This document shows, in pieces, positions 27,037 through 36,166 of a DNA stretch of 64,000 bases. A program made the translations under genes and the position numbers. The DNA comes from Mangrovivirga cuniculi (lineage in GTDB: Bacteria > Bacteroidota > Bacteroidia > Cytophagales > Cyclobacteriaceae). The notes beneath the pieces are model-generated. The model saw only the letters and a list, made by a program, of their open reading frames with translations, ran no database searches and had not been told where the DNA came from. Location: NCBI RefSeq assembly GCF_005166025.1, contig NZ_CP028923.1:434001-498000 (forward strand), in the 5' to 3' direction. Position 1 is the stretch's first letter. The number at the start of each line of letters is the position of its first letter.

Positions 27037-27050
27037 TCCTGTTTTTATTT
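27026..27050 (+). terminator. Rho-independent terminator of serS
   Basis: Stem ACAGGAT / ATCCTGT with loop CTA, followed by TTTTATTT. The serS stop codon lies within the hairpin (27034-27036). Confidence 0.7.
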
Positions 27051-27554
27051 TAAAGAAGACATCGAGCTAATCAGGTTTTTGACCTGATTTTTGCTCGATT
27101 TATAGGTTTTATACAAATACCTTTGAGTTCTTTTAAATTTTATTGCATTCAAAATCGATCGTGAAAGGTTTTCTCCTGATATATTTTTATCAAGTAAATA
27201 ATCCTGAATATTGAATGAATAGAACTCTTTATAATTATCATGCTTAATAAGGGTAACAGCAATATTTTCTGTATCCTTATTTTTTTGAAGATCTTCAAGC
27301 ATTTGTTCAATCTCTACTTTATCAAGATTCTCATCGTCAATTACAATACATCTGGGTTTTAAACTCAGCGCCTTCTGCAAGGATTCTTTAAGATCAAAAG
27401 CGGTATCAAAATTAAATGATATTGTCCTAATTTTTTTTAAAAACTGAATAAGTTGACTTAGGTAGCCCGGGTTATTACCTACAAATAATACTTTCAGATC
27501 TTTTCCGTCGAGTATTGAATTGTAATCGTTTAAAGTTAAGGTTTTGGTTTTCAT
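27045..27554 (-). CDS. Degenerate receiver-domain (response-regulator-like) protein
   Basis: 169 residues from the ATG at 27554; an upstream in-frame start at 27593 would add MPPDRFRNTNNKN, which looks non-coding. The pattern is receiver-like: DLKVLFVGNNPGYLSQLIQFLKK, then KPRCIVIDDENLDKVEIEQMLEDLQKN and NIAVTLIKHD. The acidic pair expected after the first strand is replaced by GNN, while an Asp pair (VIDDE) sits where the phospho-acceptor belongs, and no KP-type lysine is clear. A basic C-terminal helix (FKRTQRYLYKTYKSSKNQVKNL) follows. It may be a receiver that no longer uses phosphorylation, or a protein-interaction module. The partner is unknown. Confidence 0.6.
   Translation of the reverse strand: MKTKTLTLNDYNSILDGKDLKVLFVGNNPGYLSQLIQFLKKIRTISFNFDTAFDLKESLQKALSLKPRCIVIDDENLDKVEIEQMLEDLQKNKDTENIAVTLIKHDNYKEFYSFNIQDYLLDKNISGENLSRSILNAIKFKRTQRYLYKTYKSSKNQVKNLISSMSSLK
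27061..27099. other. Nested inverted repeats (possible second serS terminator)
   Basis: The outer repeat ATCGAGC (27061-27067) / GCTCGAT (27093-27099) encloses an inner hairpin AATCAGGT / ACCTGATT (27069-27076, 27082-27089) with loop TTTTG. The inner hairpin is followed by TTTTG on the plus strand. It lies within the 3' codons of the minus-strand receiver-like gene, so it may act as a back-up terminator for serS. Confidence 0.5.
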
Positions 27555-27685
27555 ATTCTTATTATTTGTATTCCTAAAACGATCAGGGGGCATACATGGT
27601 TCTTCTACCCAATCAGTTTTCGATGAATAAAAGAACCATCTTATTAAATATAATTATTTCAACATAAAATTTCAGTTTTTAGATG

Positions 27686-30115
27686 TTAATTTTCCTTAAG
27701 GGCAATGTTAATTATTCTTTGCAATGCATTGCCATAATCAGAAAAATTTCCTCTGGTGACCTGTCTGTTTATTACCGATAGATCATCTTTTAATCTATTT
27801 AGTGCTGCCGTAGCGGCTACTTTTATTTTTAAGTGAGTACTATCATTTTCAGCATCTATGAATTTTGCAAGTGTATTGATGTATTGCATTTGTAGCGCCT
27901 GACGGAAATTATCGGGATTATTTCTAGAGTTGAATTCTTCAAACAGGCTTTCTTCTAAATCAATAAAAAACTCATTAACACTGTATTGATCATCTCCGTG
28001 TTTGGATTCTAAATCGATCATCCGCTCTAGTCTATCTTCATTCATCAATCCTCTTAATACGCTCAATTGAACTGAAGAGATTCTTTTTACCTTGTCATGA
28101 TCATCTATTTTTTCTAGTACATCTTTGTTTATAAGCCACTTTGGAGTTTTAAAACCATTTTCGTAAACAAAATTTAACGTACTTTTCTGACGGGATTTGG
28201 ATATAGGTACAAACATTGGTCCTTCCTGGCCAAAAACTTTTGGTTGCCTGAAAACTCCGCCTACATTATTGGCTGAGTGAAAAAGATATCTTCTCCATTG
28301 GCCAATAACCTGGTTATATAATTCTTCTAGTTGGGAATAGTCTTCTCCCTCTTCAAAAGTCCATTCAGGTAATTTAGGAACAATTTTTTTCAGGTTAGCA
28401 ATACCATATTTTCCAGCTTTAACAGGATCATTGCCCAGATCTTCAGTTTGTGAAGTAGGATCTATAATATTTCTTTGTTGAGGGCCATAGCGATAAATCA
28501 GGGAATCGCCTTTATCTACAAGCCAGTCATTTAGAATTTCGTTCTGTCTCTTCTGATCGGTATCCGGAAAATATCGGTAAGCCCATTCGATTGAATGAAA
28601 ATCATATGGACCGATTTTAGGCAGGAAAGAAACTCCTTTATCTTCAGGTTGAGCTATATAATTAAATCTGGCGTAATCCATAATTGATGGAGCTGTTCCC
28701 ATTTTGGCAGTAAATTCCGGTGATCGTAAAGAATCTACAGGGTAAGCATAACTAGAACCCATGTTATGAGGCAGCCCCAGGGTGTGACCAACTTCGTGAG
28801 CAGAAACGAATCTGATAAGTTTGCCCATCACTTCGTCTTCAAATTTTACCTTTCTCGCTTCCGGATTGGCTGCAGCAGTTTGAATAAAATACCAGTTTCT
28901 CAGAAGATTCATCACGTTGTGATACCAGATAATATCTGATTCAAGAATTTCACCGGTTCTTGGATCATGCACATGAGGTCCCATAGCATTTTGAATTGGA
29001 TTACTCACGTATCTTATTACTGAATACCTCACATCTTCCGGACTCCAGTAAGGATCTTCTTCTTTACTTGGAGGATCCTTAGCTATTATAGCATTTTTAA
29101 AACCAGCTTTTTCAAAGGCAATTTGCCAGTCTTCAACGCCTTGCTTTATATATTTTCTCCATTTTTCAGGTGTAGCCGGATCTATATAGTAAACTATTGG
29201 TTTAACCGGCTCGCTTAATTCCCCATTTTTATATGCTTGCACATCCTTGGGAACTAATTTCCATCTGGTGATGAATCTTTTGGTTTCAGCTCTTTGCTCA
29301 TCTACACCATAGTCGTATTGTCTTACACTAAAAAAGCCTACCCGAGGATCATAGTTTCTTTTTTGCATGGGAATTTCCGGTAGCTCGATAAAACTCTGAT
29401 TCATTTCAAGCGAGAGAGATTGACTGAGTTTATTATCAGGAAGTTTAGTTCCTTCATAAGTTAATACATGGCGCACTTCTACATTTTCCGGAAACCCTTT
29501 TATCCTTTTAATAAAGCTTCTGGAACCATCTAATTTCTTAATACCAAATTCTTTTCTCTGATCATCATCAAGGGGACCGATAAGATTTATATCCTCGGTA
29601 AATAATGAAGTTGCATCAAAAACATAGCTACTATCAGAGCTAATGGTTTCTATTTCAAATGATTTGATAATTGGTTCAAAATTATTATTTCTTACCGATT
29701 CATAAATCGGGTGGTCATTGTCAGCAACAGAATTATATGACACGGAGCGTAACAAAATATTGTCATTTTGTTTTTCCCATCTGATTACCTGTTGAGGTCT
29801 TGATTTCATTCCGGCACCGCCGAAGTTAAAATTTCGAATAGTTGCAGATATTCGGCTTACAACAAGAATTTCTTTATTCAGTAAATCTTCATCAATTCCA
29901 AAAAAGATTTTTCCGTCCTTTTTTTCGTAAATGGTAAAAAGCCCGGTATGTACACTATCCTCAGCGCTTATTACTTTTGAAAAGGGTTTTAGACCATTGT
30001 CTGATTGCTCAGTATTATCCTTATCCTTGTTCTTTTTTTTTCTTTTCTGGGCGAAAGTATCGATATCTGCTAATATCAAAATCAGCAAAACACCCGCAAA
30101 AAATATGTTTTTCAT
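27686..30115 (-). CDS. Secreted zinc-dependent metalloprotease (DUF5117/DUF5118-type, metzincin motif)
   Basis: 809 residues. Signal peptide at residues 1-22 (IFFAGVLLILILADIDTFAQ), then a Lys/Asp-rich linker. The N-terminal region reads VISAEDSVHTGLFTIYEKKDGKIFFGIDEDLLNKEILVVSRIS, typical of the family annotated as zinc-dependent metalloprotease in Bacteroidota. The catalytic motif AHEVGHTLGLPHNMGSS (about residues 437-453) is the extended HExxHxxGxxH of metzincins, followed by a Met-turn-like SIMDYARFNY. A periplasmic or exported peptidase is likely, with unknown substrate. It lies 6 bases downstream of a secreted hypothetical gene on the same strand, so they are probably one operon. Confidence 0.88.
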   Translation of the reverse strand: MKNIFFAGVLLILILADIDTFAQKRKKKNKDKDNTEQSDNGLKPFSKVISAEDSVHTGLFTIYEKKDGKIFFGIDEDLLNKEILVVSRISATIRNFNFGGAGMKSRPQQVIRWEKQNDNILLRSVSYNSVADNDHPIYESVRNNNFEPIIKSFEIETISSDSSYVFDATSLFTEDINLIGPLDDDQRKEFGIKKLDGSRSFIKRIKGFPENVEVRHVLTYEGTKLPDNKLSQSLSLEMNQSFIELPEIPMQKRNYDPRVGFFSVRQYDYGVDEQRAETKRFITRWKLVPKDVQAYKNGELSEPVKPIVYYIDPATPEKWRKYIKQGVEDWQIAFEKAGFKNAIIAKDPPSKEEDPYWSPEDVRYSVIRYVSNPIQNAMGPHVHDPRTGEILESDIIWYHNVMNLLRNWYFIQTAAANPEARKVKFEDEVMGKLIRFVSAHEVGHTLGLPHNMGSSYAYPVDSLRSPEFTAKMGTAPSIMDYARFNYIAQPEDKGVSFLPKIGPYDFHSIEWAYRYFPDTDQKRQNEILNDWLVDKGDSLIYRYGPQQRNIIDPTSQTEDLGNDPVKAGKYGIANLKKIVPKLPEWTFEEGEDYSQLEELYNQVIGQWRRYLFHSANNVGGVFRQPKVFGQEGPMFVPISKSRQKSTLNFVYENGFKTPKWLINKDVLEKIDDHDKVKRISSVQLSVLRGLMNEDRLERMIDLESKHGDDQYSVNEFFIDLEESLFEEFNSRNNPDNFRQALQMQYINTLAKFIDAENDSTHLKIKVAATAALNRLKDDLSVINRQVTRGNFSDYGNALQRIINIALKEN

Positions 30116-30121
30116 TATGGT

Positions 30122-31102
30122 TTATTGATTAGTTATTCCGTTTAAATGATTTTTAAGAGCTTTTTGCCACGTTTCTGCTCCATCCCAATCTGGACCCAAA
30201 TGAATATCTCCATCTGATAACTGCCTGATATAATATTTAAACATCACATTGTCAGGGATGTTTTCATATTTATAACCCAAAATCTTTTTCAAGTCGTGTT
30301 CACTGCCATAGGATGGAATTAAAATAAACTTAAATCCTTTTCTTGCTAAAACATCTTCTTCCTCTCCGGGTTCAGTAAGTTCATATTCAAAAGGATATAG
30401 ATCCATTATTTTAGCAAGTTCTTCATTAGCTCTTTTTATTGCTTCTTGCTCCTCCGGATCTTCAGAAATATAATGAAATTTTGGAACGGCCAGTTTAAAG
30501 CTTTGGAGATTTATATTATAATTATCAAATCTTTTACCTTCAAATGGGTCAGTGTAGTTATAAAATAATGGTTCATCAGGAATTAAGAGATTTTTTCTTT
30601 TCTTATCTTGTCTGATAACTTTCCTGGCTAATTTTGAAGATAATCCCTTAATTGACGGATCTGTTTCTATGTAAGTTTTTAAGGGTAGATTCCCAAATAA
30701 AAGCTTATCCAAAGGAATTAGTCTGAAATTCCATAAATTTTTATCGAAATATATCCAGGCTATATATCCTATTTCCCGGAGTTCGTAGTATTTCTTAAAA
30801 TTCTTAAAAAAATCTTTTGTACCTAGCACAGTAGAAAAGCGATAATAGGCTGATAAGTCGACTCCTGCTTCTTTAAGAGGCTCATGAAATTGAGATGCAA
30901 TCTTAAACCACGACTCTTCAGAATTTCTATCGTCTATTAAAACAATGAGCTGTTCGGACCTGAGATCATCCGGAAAAGGTAAAGAGTTAGTCTCTTTTTG
31001 TATGCGTGTAATGTTTGCCTGGTGAAAGCTATACTGAGCCTGCACCGGAGCACACAAAATGATGTAAATTAGCATTGAAAGATAAGATATACGCATATAC
31101 AA
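30122..31102 (-). CDS. Secreted protein of unknown function
   Basis: 326 residues with an N-terminal signal peptide (ISYLSMLIYIILCAPVQAQ). The mature protein is soluble, rich in Lys, Glu, Tyr and Pro, with no motif that I recognise. Regions such as QLIVLIDDRNSEESWFKIASQFHEPLKEAGVDLSAYYRF and FKFILIPSYGSEHDLKKILGYKYENIPDNVMFKYYIR look like alpha/beta folds. It is co-directional with the downstream secreted metalloprotease, 6 bases apart, which suggests a linked role in the periplasm or outside the cell. No function is proposed. Confidence 0.65.
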   Translation of the reverse strand: MYMRISYLSMLIYIILCAPVQAQYSFHQANITRIQKETNSLPFPDDLRSEQLIVLIDDRNSEESWFKIASQFHEPLKEAGVDLSAYYRFSTVLGTKDFFKNFKKYYELREIGYIAWIYFDKNLWNFRLIPLDKLLFGNLPLKTYIETDPSIKGLSSKLARKVIRQDKKRKNLLIPDEPLFYNYTDPFEGKRFDNYNINLQSFKLAVPKFHYISEDPEEQEAIKRANEELAKIMDLYPFEYELTEPGEEEDVLARKGFKFILIPSYGSEHDLKKILGYKYENIPDNVMFKYYIRQLSDGDIHLGPDWDGAETWQKALKNHLNGITNQ

Positions 31103-31154
31103 TTTTTGAACTTTTATTATTTAACCGAATTTTTCAACCAGCTATTGTAAAATT

Positions 31155-31988
31155 ATGAAAAGATTTCGATTACACATTTTTTTACTTTTTCTATTTACTA
31201 ATCTCGGTTTTGCCCAAGATATAGAAAAAGAAGTGTTTGATTACTATTCTAAAGTATCAAACCCGGTTGTTATTAACAGACCGAGCGGATCTCACGGTAT
31301 TGTCGTTTTACACAATATGCTTAGTGAAGCTGTTGATGAAAAACTTGAAGATATCGAAGGAAAAACTTCTCAGCAATATGATATCAGCGCAAACGATCAT
31401 ACGTATCGCGGTCAGAATATTTTTGGCGCAGCTGATGGTAAGTCTAAGGATATTGTTTTAATAACTGTTCCTGTTGATCAGAAATACCAGGAGGTTTATG
31501 ATAACTCTTTATCAATTGCTTTGGTTAAAGGCTTAATGAAAGAACTTTCAGAAGATAAAGGGAAATTTACCTATGTATTTCTTTTTGCAGATGGAAGTAT
31601 GTACAATGATTCAGGTTATGAATATTTTTTGAAAAATGGTGACCTGGAGTTTGACAGAATTAAATTTCATATAGCTATTAAAGCAGCTACTATTGATCCT
31701 TCAATTAAAAATCACATTTTAGCGACCTATAATCATCCGGGAATTGAGCCCTTTTTACCTGGGTCATCAATGACATTACTTTATGATGGTTCTTCTATCA
31801 TTAATGAAATTACAGGAAAACCACTTCCTAACTTCCAGGTATATCCAATGCTTCAAAGTAGATCTGAAGAAGGTGTAAAAAACATGATTAGCATTGCTTA
31901 CCCTCTGATAAAGAATATCATTGATGATATTGATGGGGAGAAAAAAGCACTTGAGGTAGATGAAAGTGTTTTAGCGTCTTCTAATTAA
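31155..31988 (+). CDS. Secreted protein of unknown function
   Basis: 277 residues with a signal peptide (HIFLLFLFTNLGFAQ). It is alpha/beta: DIVLITVPVDQKYQEVYDNSLSIALVKGLMKELSEDKGKFTYVFLFADGSMYNDSGYEYFLKNGDLEFD. The order of strands and helices is reminiscent of a peptidase M28 fold, in which a conserved D-N-S-G segment precedes a helix, but the metal ligands are not apparent. Any such relation would therefore be to a catalytically dead member, and this is only a guess. It is divergent from the secreted protein gene at 31102, with a 52-base gap. Confidence 0.6.
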   Translation: MKRFRLHIFLLFLFTNLGFAQDIEKEVFDYYSKVSNPVVINRPSGSHGIVVLHNMLSEAVDEKLEDIEGKTSQQYDISANDHTYRGQNIFGAADGKSKDIVLITVPVDQKYQEVYDNSLSIALVKGLMKELSEDKGKFTYVFLFADGSMYNDSGYEYFLKNGDLEFDRIKFHIAIKAATIDPSIKNHILATYNHPGIEPFLPGSSMTLLYDGSSIINEITGKPLPNFQVYPMLQSRSEEGVKNMISIAYPLIKNIIDDIDGEKKALEVDESVLASSN

Positions 31989-32030
31989 TAAGATTTTCAT
32001 TAAATTGTTGGCAAACTTTAATTTTTAAGA

Positions 32031-32954
32031 ATGTCAACCAAAAAAGTCGGATTAGTATTATCGAGTGGAGGTGCCCGGGGAATTGCCCACATCGGGGTTA
32101 TCGAAGCGATTGAAGAAGCCGGGATGGAAATCACCGGCATCTCAGGAAGTAGTATTGGTGCTCTGATCGGAGCATATTATTCCAGCGGACATTTAAAAAC
32201 TTATAAAGACTGGGTTTGCTCGCTCGACCGGGTATCAGTTTTAAGATTAATGGATATCACCCTTAATTCCAGAGGGTTTATGCGTGGAGAAAAAGTATTT
32301 CGAGAACTTGAAAAGTTTATTCCCGATGTTAAAATAGAAAACCTTAAAATTCCGGTTTCAATTACAGCTGTTGATTTTCACGGATCCAAAACAAAAGTTT
32401 TTTCTACAGGAAGTATGGTGGATGCTTTGAGGGCCACAGTAGCAATTCCAACTGTAGTAACTCCATATCAAATCGATGACATTGAATATATTGACGGCGG
32501 GGTACTTAATCCGCTTCCGATCGATTGCCTTCCTCCCGGAGATTATGACTTAATAGTAGCTGTTGATATTAATTCCAGGATTACTTATCATCCACCAAAA
32601 GGATTTATACCTGATCCTCCCGAAGAAAGTAAAACGTTAATGATCTTTCAGAAAGCAGTTGCAAAGTGGTATAACAATGCAACAGGAGGAGATAGTTCTC
32701 CTAAAGAATCGAAAAAGCCTGCAAAAAAATTAGGAATGCTCGATTTAATGAAGGAGAGCATCGATTTGATGCAAAACCGCATTACTGAACTGACCATCAG
32801 TCAATATCCGGTCGATATATTGATCGAAGTTTCCAAAAAGGCAGGTTCAACGTTCGATTTTCACAGGGCGGAAGAATTTATTGCTCATGGTAAAGAGCTT
32901 ATGTCTGAAAAGCTTGAAGAATATATGAAAAAGGAAGGTCAATTGTATGAATGA
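32031..32954 (+). CDS. Patatin-like phospholipase family protein (RssA-like)
   Basis: 307 residues. Oxyanion-hole motif SSGGARGIAHIG at residues 11-22, nucleophile elbow GISGSSIGALIG with the catalytic serine in GSSIG (S41), and the catalytic aspartate in YIDGGVLNPLP. The complete Ser-Asp dyad suggests an active lipid acyl hydrolase acting in the cytoplasm, since no signal peptide is present. It is closest in style to bacterial RssA/YchK-type patatins. The methyltransferase gene downstream overlaps its end by 8 bases. Confidence 0.9.
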   Translation: MSTKKVGLVLSSGGARGIAHIGVIEAIEEAGMEITGISGSSIGALIGAYYSSGHLKTYKDWVCSLDRVSVLRLMDITLNSRGFMRGEKVFRELEKFIPDVKIENLKIPVSITAVDFHGSKTKVFSTGSMVDALRATVAIPTVVTPYQIDDIEYIDGGVLNPLPIDCLPPGDYDLIVAVDINSRITYHPPKGFIPDPPEESKTLMIFQKAVAKWYNNATGGDSSPKESKKPAKKLGMLDLMKESIDLMQNRITELTISQYPVDILIEVSKKAGSTFDFHRAEEFIAHGKELMSEKLEEYMKKEGQLYE

Positions 32955-33584
32955 GGAAATTAGCTCATTTGGCAATACAGACATTTATTTGCTTGATCAA
33001 ATATTGAAAGGCAGATTTAAAAGCACTGATAAAATTTTAGATATTGGTTGTGGAGAAGGAAGAAACTTAATCTGGTTTTTAAAAAATTCTTTTGACATAC
33101 ATGGCATAGATGTCAATCCTTCTGCTATTCAAATGCTACGTATATATTCTGCTTCTCTAAATGAAAAATACAGAAATGAAAAAGAGCGGTTTATGATTGG
33201 CTCTGCCGGAGATCTGCCTTTTGCCCCACATCAATTCGATGTCATATTACATAGTGCTGTTGCCCACTTTTCAGAAAATAAAAGTCAATTTCTTAACTGG
33301 TGGAAAGAAGCGCTAAGAGTATTGAAACCTGATGGAGTTTTTTTATGAGGACAGCCGTCAAATGTTTTATTGATAACGAAGATGAAGATGTGCCTTTTAA
33401 TTTCATTCCTCAATATAGCCTTATAGAATCATTAGTTTCAAATCATGAACTGATTGAACCTCTTAAGATTGTGGAAGTCCCTGCAAAAAAAGAGAAATGG
33501 CGACTATTATTTTTAAAAAAAACCAACTATCACCAAGCTTGTAATATATTCGTAGATTTTGATTTAGCAGATAATTCTTTTTAA
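32947..33584 (+). pseudogene. Class I SAM-dependent methyltransferase, frameshifted
   Basis: The first frame (32947-33348) carries motif I ILDIGCGEGRNLIWFL near residue 35, the acidic IDVNPSAIQML and AGDLPFAPHQFDVILHSAVAHF, and ends LKPDGVFL. The second frame (to 33584) starts MRTAVKCFIDNEDEDVPF and supplies the C-terminal strands. The break is at the T7 run 33338-33344: with eight T the text reads LKPDGVFFMRTAVKC, as expected for this fold, and the total is 212 residues. The gene starts 8 bases inside the patatin gene. The substrate is unknown. Confidence 0.8.
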
Positions 33585-33649
33585 TCTACTTTTATGCATT
33601 ATTTTTATGAGGCTAGAATTTTTTAATTAACGGATCCTACTTTTATCAG

Positions 33650-35740
33650 ATGATACGATTCAATTCTCTAAGGACAAGACTTATTGCTAGTTTTTTACTT
33701 GCATTCATTTTCAGTTTATTAATATTTATTTTTCTGGTTTGGGGAGACTTCTCTGCCAGAAAAAACATTCAGAACGGAATTGTTGCTACAGAAGAAATTA
33801 ACTCGAGATTATCTATAGTAAAAAACAGTATTAATGAAGCGATTCCTTTAGCCGTTTTAAACAGAACAATAACATCTAACTCTCAAAGAGATGAGCAGGA
33901 GATTCTTAACCAGGCAAAAAACCATATAGTGGCAATTGATTCTTTATGGAAGGATCTTCCCGTTGAAGCACAAAAATATAAAACCTCATTTATTAATATA
34001 AAAAATGATTTAAATCAGATCATTACCAAAATTGGCTTGCTGGGTAAGGCCATTGATAACGAAGAGAAAATAGAAAGTAAAATTTCTCAGTTAAGTTTTG
34101 AAGCCGACTCACTTACAGGCCTAATTTCGCAGGAAGAGGTTAACTATAAGCTCGATCAGTTGTCTTCAAATATATCTTCTAACCCTGCCTGGTCCGCTTA
34201 TTATCTGGAAAATATTGTAGAGAAACAAAATCAATTAAATGATGAACTAGAGGAAGTAGCAATCGGGCTCCATGAAATCCGGTTGCAAAAAACAGAAGAA
34301 ACTCTGACTACTTTAGACAGAAGATTTTATATCGGCGGTTTTCTGACTTTCTTATTTGCAATTTTAGTTTCGGTTTTGACTTTTATCGTCCAAAAGAGTA
34401 TCAACGGAATTATTGCCAGGATAAATAAACGGGTTAGCGAATTGAGTAAAGGAAATTTACCAAAAACTCGTGCTTCAAGATTAAAAGAAACTTCTGAAAT
34501 TCATGATTCTATAAATAAGCTTACTGAAAATCTAAAATCTGTTAAATCTTTTGCTTTAGAAGTAGGTCAGGGTCATTTTGATAATTCCATCACAGTTTTT
34601 GAAGAGGGTAGTGAATTAGGAGATTCACTTGCTGAGATGAGAGATAGCCTTAAAGTGGTTTCTGATGATGCTGAAAAAAGAAACTGGGCAAACAGGGGAT
34701 ATGCAGAATTTGGGGATATTCTTAGAAAACATTCTGATGATATTAATTTACTTGGACAGGAATTAATCACTTCTCTTGTAAAATACCTGGATATAAACCA
34801 GGGCGGAATATTTATAGCTAACGGTGTAGAAGATCAGAATGAAAAAGTCACTTTAAATCTTGTAGGAGCATATGCTTTTGACAGACAAAAGTTTCTTCAG
34901 CAGGAAATGATCCCTGGAGAAGGTTTAGTGGGTCAATGTTATCTTGAAAAAAAGGCCATCTACTTAAAGGATATTCCGGATAATTACGCAACCATTAAAT
35001 CCGGCCTCGGCGGAGCAACACCATCGGCGTTATATATTGTTCCGTTAAAAGTAAACGATATTGTTTACGGCATAATTGAATTGGCCTCTTTTAATGAATT
35101 CAAAAAACACGAAATGGATTTCATTGAAAATCTTTCTGAAAATATAGCTTCAGCTATTTCTTCTGTTAAGATAAATCAGAATACGAAAAAGCTCCTAGCC
35201 GAATCGCAGGAAATGACTGAGCAAATGCGATCTCAGGAAGAAGAAATGCGTCAAAATATGGAGGAGCTACAAGCGACCCAGGAAGAAATGATGAGGGGAT
35301 CTCAGGAGATCCAGAAAAAAGAAACCAGGTATAAAAGTACCTTCAATAGCATTGAAGAAGGGATTATTTTACTAGATTCCGAGTATAATACTTTAATGGT
35401 AAATAAGGCGGCAACTACTGAATTTCCATTTACTATTGAAGAAGGAATTAATTTTCTAAATAACCTGCCTGCATCATTAGATAAATCGCAGTGGAAAAAA
35501 TATTTTGACCAGGCGTTTAAAGGAGAAAAACAAACTTTTGATAATAGCATAATAGACGGAAACCCTGATACCAATCACGAATTAAAGATATATCCTATCG
35601 AAGTCGAGGGAATTATTGATTCAATCGCCATATATTCCAGAATCCAGGATTCTACTCTAGTTAATGTGAATGGAAAAAAACCGAGTGAGGAGGATATTGA
35701 AAAATTAAAAGATATTTATAAGGGGTTAAAAGGAAAATAG
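33650..35740 (+). CDS. Membrane sensor: helical periplasmic domain, HAMP, GAF, coiled coil, PAS; no kinase domain
   Basis: 696 residues. TM1 at about 9-31, an all-helical periplasmic region of about 190 residues, TM2 at 226-248, HAMP to about 300, GAF at about 355-510 (GGIFIANGVED, GEGLVGQCYLEKKAIYLKDIP, ALYIVPLKVNDIVYGIIELAS). Then comes a coiled coil with the repeat-like EMRQNMEELQATQEEM and a final PAS domain (about 555-650). There is no HisKA/HATPase, GGDEF, EAL, methyl-accepting or DNA-binding domain, so the output must go through protein contacts. A close paralogue lies at 39290-41188. This HAMP-GAF-PAS layout is frequent in Cytophagales, but the role is unknown. Confidence 0.8.
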   Translation: MIRFNSLRTRLIASFLLAFIFSLLIFIFLVWGDFSARKNIQNGIVATEEINSRLSIVKNSINEAIPLAVLNRTITSNSQRDEQEILNQAKNHIVAIDSLWKDLPVEAQKYKTSFINIKNDLNQIITKIGLLGKAIDNEEKIESKISQLSFEADSLTGLISQEEVNYKLDQLSSNISSNPAWSAYYLENIVEKQNQLNDELEEVAIGLHEIRLQKTEETLTTLDRRFYIGGFLTFLFAILVSVLTFIVQKSINGIIARINKRVSELSKGNLPKTRASRLKETSEIHDSINKLTENLKSVKSFALEVGQGHFDNSITVFEEGSELGDSLAEMRDSLKVVSDDAEKRNWANRGYAEFGDILRKHSDDINLLGQELITSLVKYLDINQGGIFIANGVEDQNEKVTLNLVGAYAFDRQKFLQQEMIPGEGLVGQCYLEKKAIYLKDIPDNYATIKSGLGGATPSALYIVPLKVNDIVYGIIELASFNEFKKHEMDFIENLSENIASAISSVKINQNTKKLLAESQEMTEQMRSQEEEMRQNMEELQATQEEMMRGSQEIQKKETRYKSTFNSIEEGIILLDSEYNTLMVNKAATTEFPFTIEEGINFLNNLPASLDKSQWKKYFDQAFKGEKQTFDNSIIDGNPDTNHELKIYPIEVEGIIDSIAIYSRIQDSTLVNVNGKKPSEEDIEKLKDIYKGLKGK

Positions 35741-35743
35741 TTA

Positions 35744-36163
35744 TTATTCTCCAATAACAGTTACTACTATTTTTCTTGACCCTCCATGATCTCTGTGTTC
35801 TGCAAGGTAAACTCCCTGCCATGTGCCGAGATTTAATTTACCTTTTGTAATCGGAATATTTACTGATGACCCAAACAAGCCTGCTTTGATATGAGCAGGC
35901 ATATCATCCGGACCCTCATAATTATGTATGAAATAAGGTTCATTCTCGGGAACAGCCCGATTTATATAACTTTCAAAATCCACTCGGACATCTGGATCTG
36001 CTGATTCGTTAATCAATAAGGAGGCAGAAGTATGCTTGATAAAAATTGTACAAAGCCCTTTATCGAATGGGCAGTCAGTCAATGCATTATCTATTGCATC
36101 TGTGATAACATGAAAACCTCTCGATTTTGGTTCTAAAGCTATTTCCTTTTGATATACTCCCAT
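35744..36163 (-). CDS. yjbQ: YjbQ/UPF0047 family protein (secondary thiamine-phosphate synthase-like)
   Basis: 139 residues, full length. Family motifs: CTIFIKHTSASLLINESADPDVR near residues 41-63, NYEGPDDMPAHIKAGLFGSSVNIPI near 84-108 and the end LGTWQGVYLAEHRDHGGSRKIVVTVIGE. Conserved histidines (H46, H95, H124 approximately) line the presumed active site. The E. coli homologue YjbQ has weak thiamine-phosphate synthase activity, but the physiological role is not settled. Convergent with the sensor gene (3-base gap) and followed by a beta-helix lipoprotein gene upstream on the same strand. Confidence 0.9.
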   Translation of the reverse strand: MGVYQKEIALEPKSRGFHVITDAIDNALTDCPFDKGLCTIFIKHTSASLLINESADPDVRVDFESYINRAVPENEPYFIHNYEGPDDMPAHIKAGLFGSSVNIPITKGKLNLGTWQGVYLAEHRDHGGSRKIVVTVIGE

Positions 36164-36166
36164 AAA

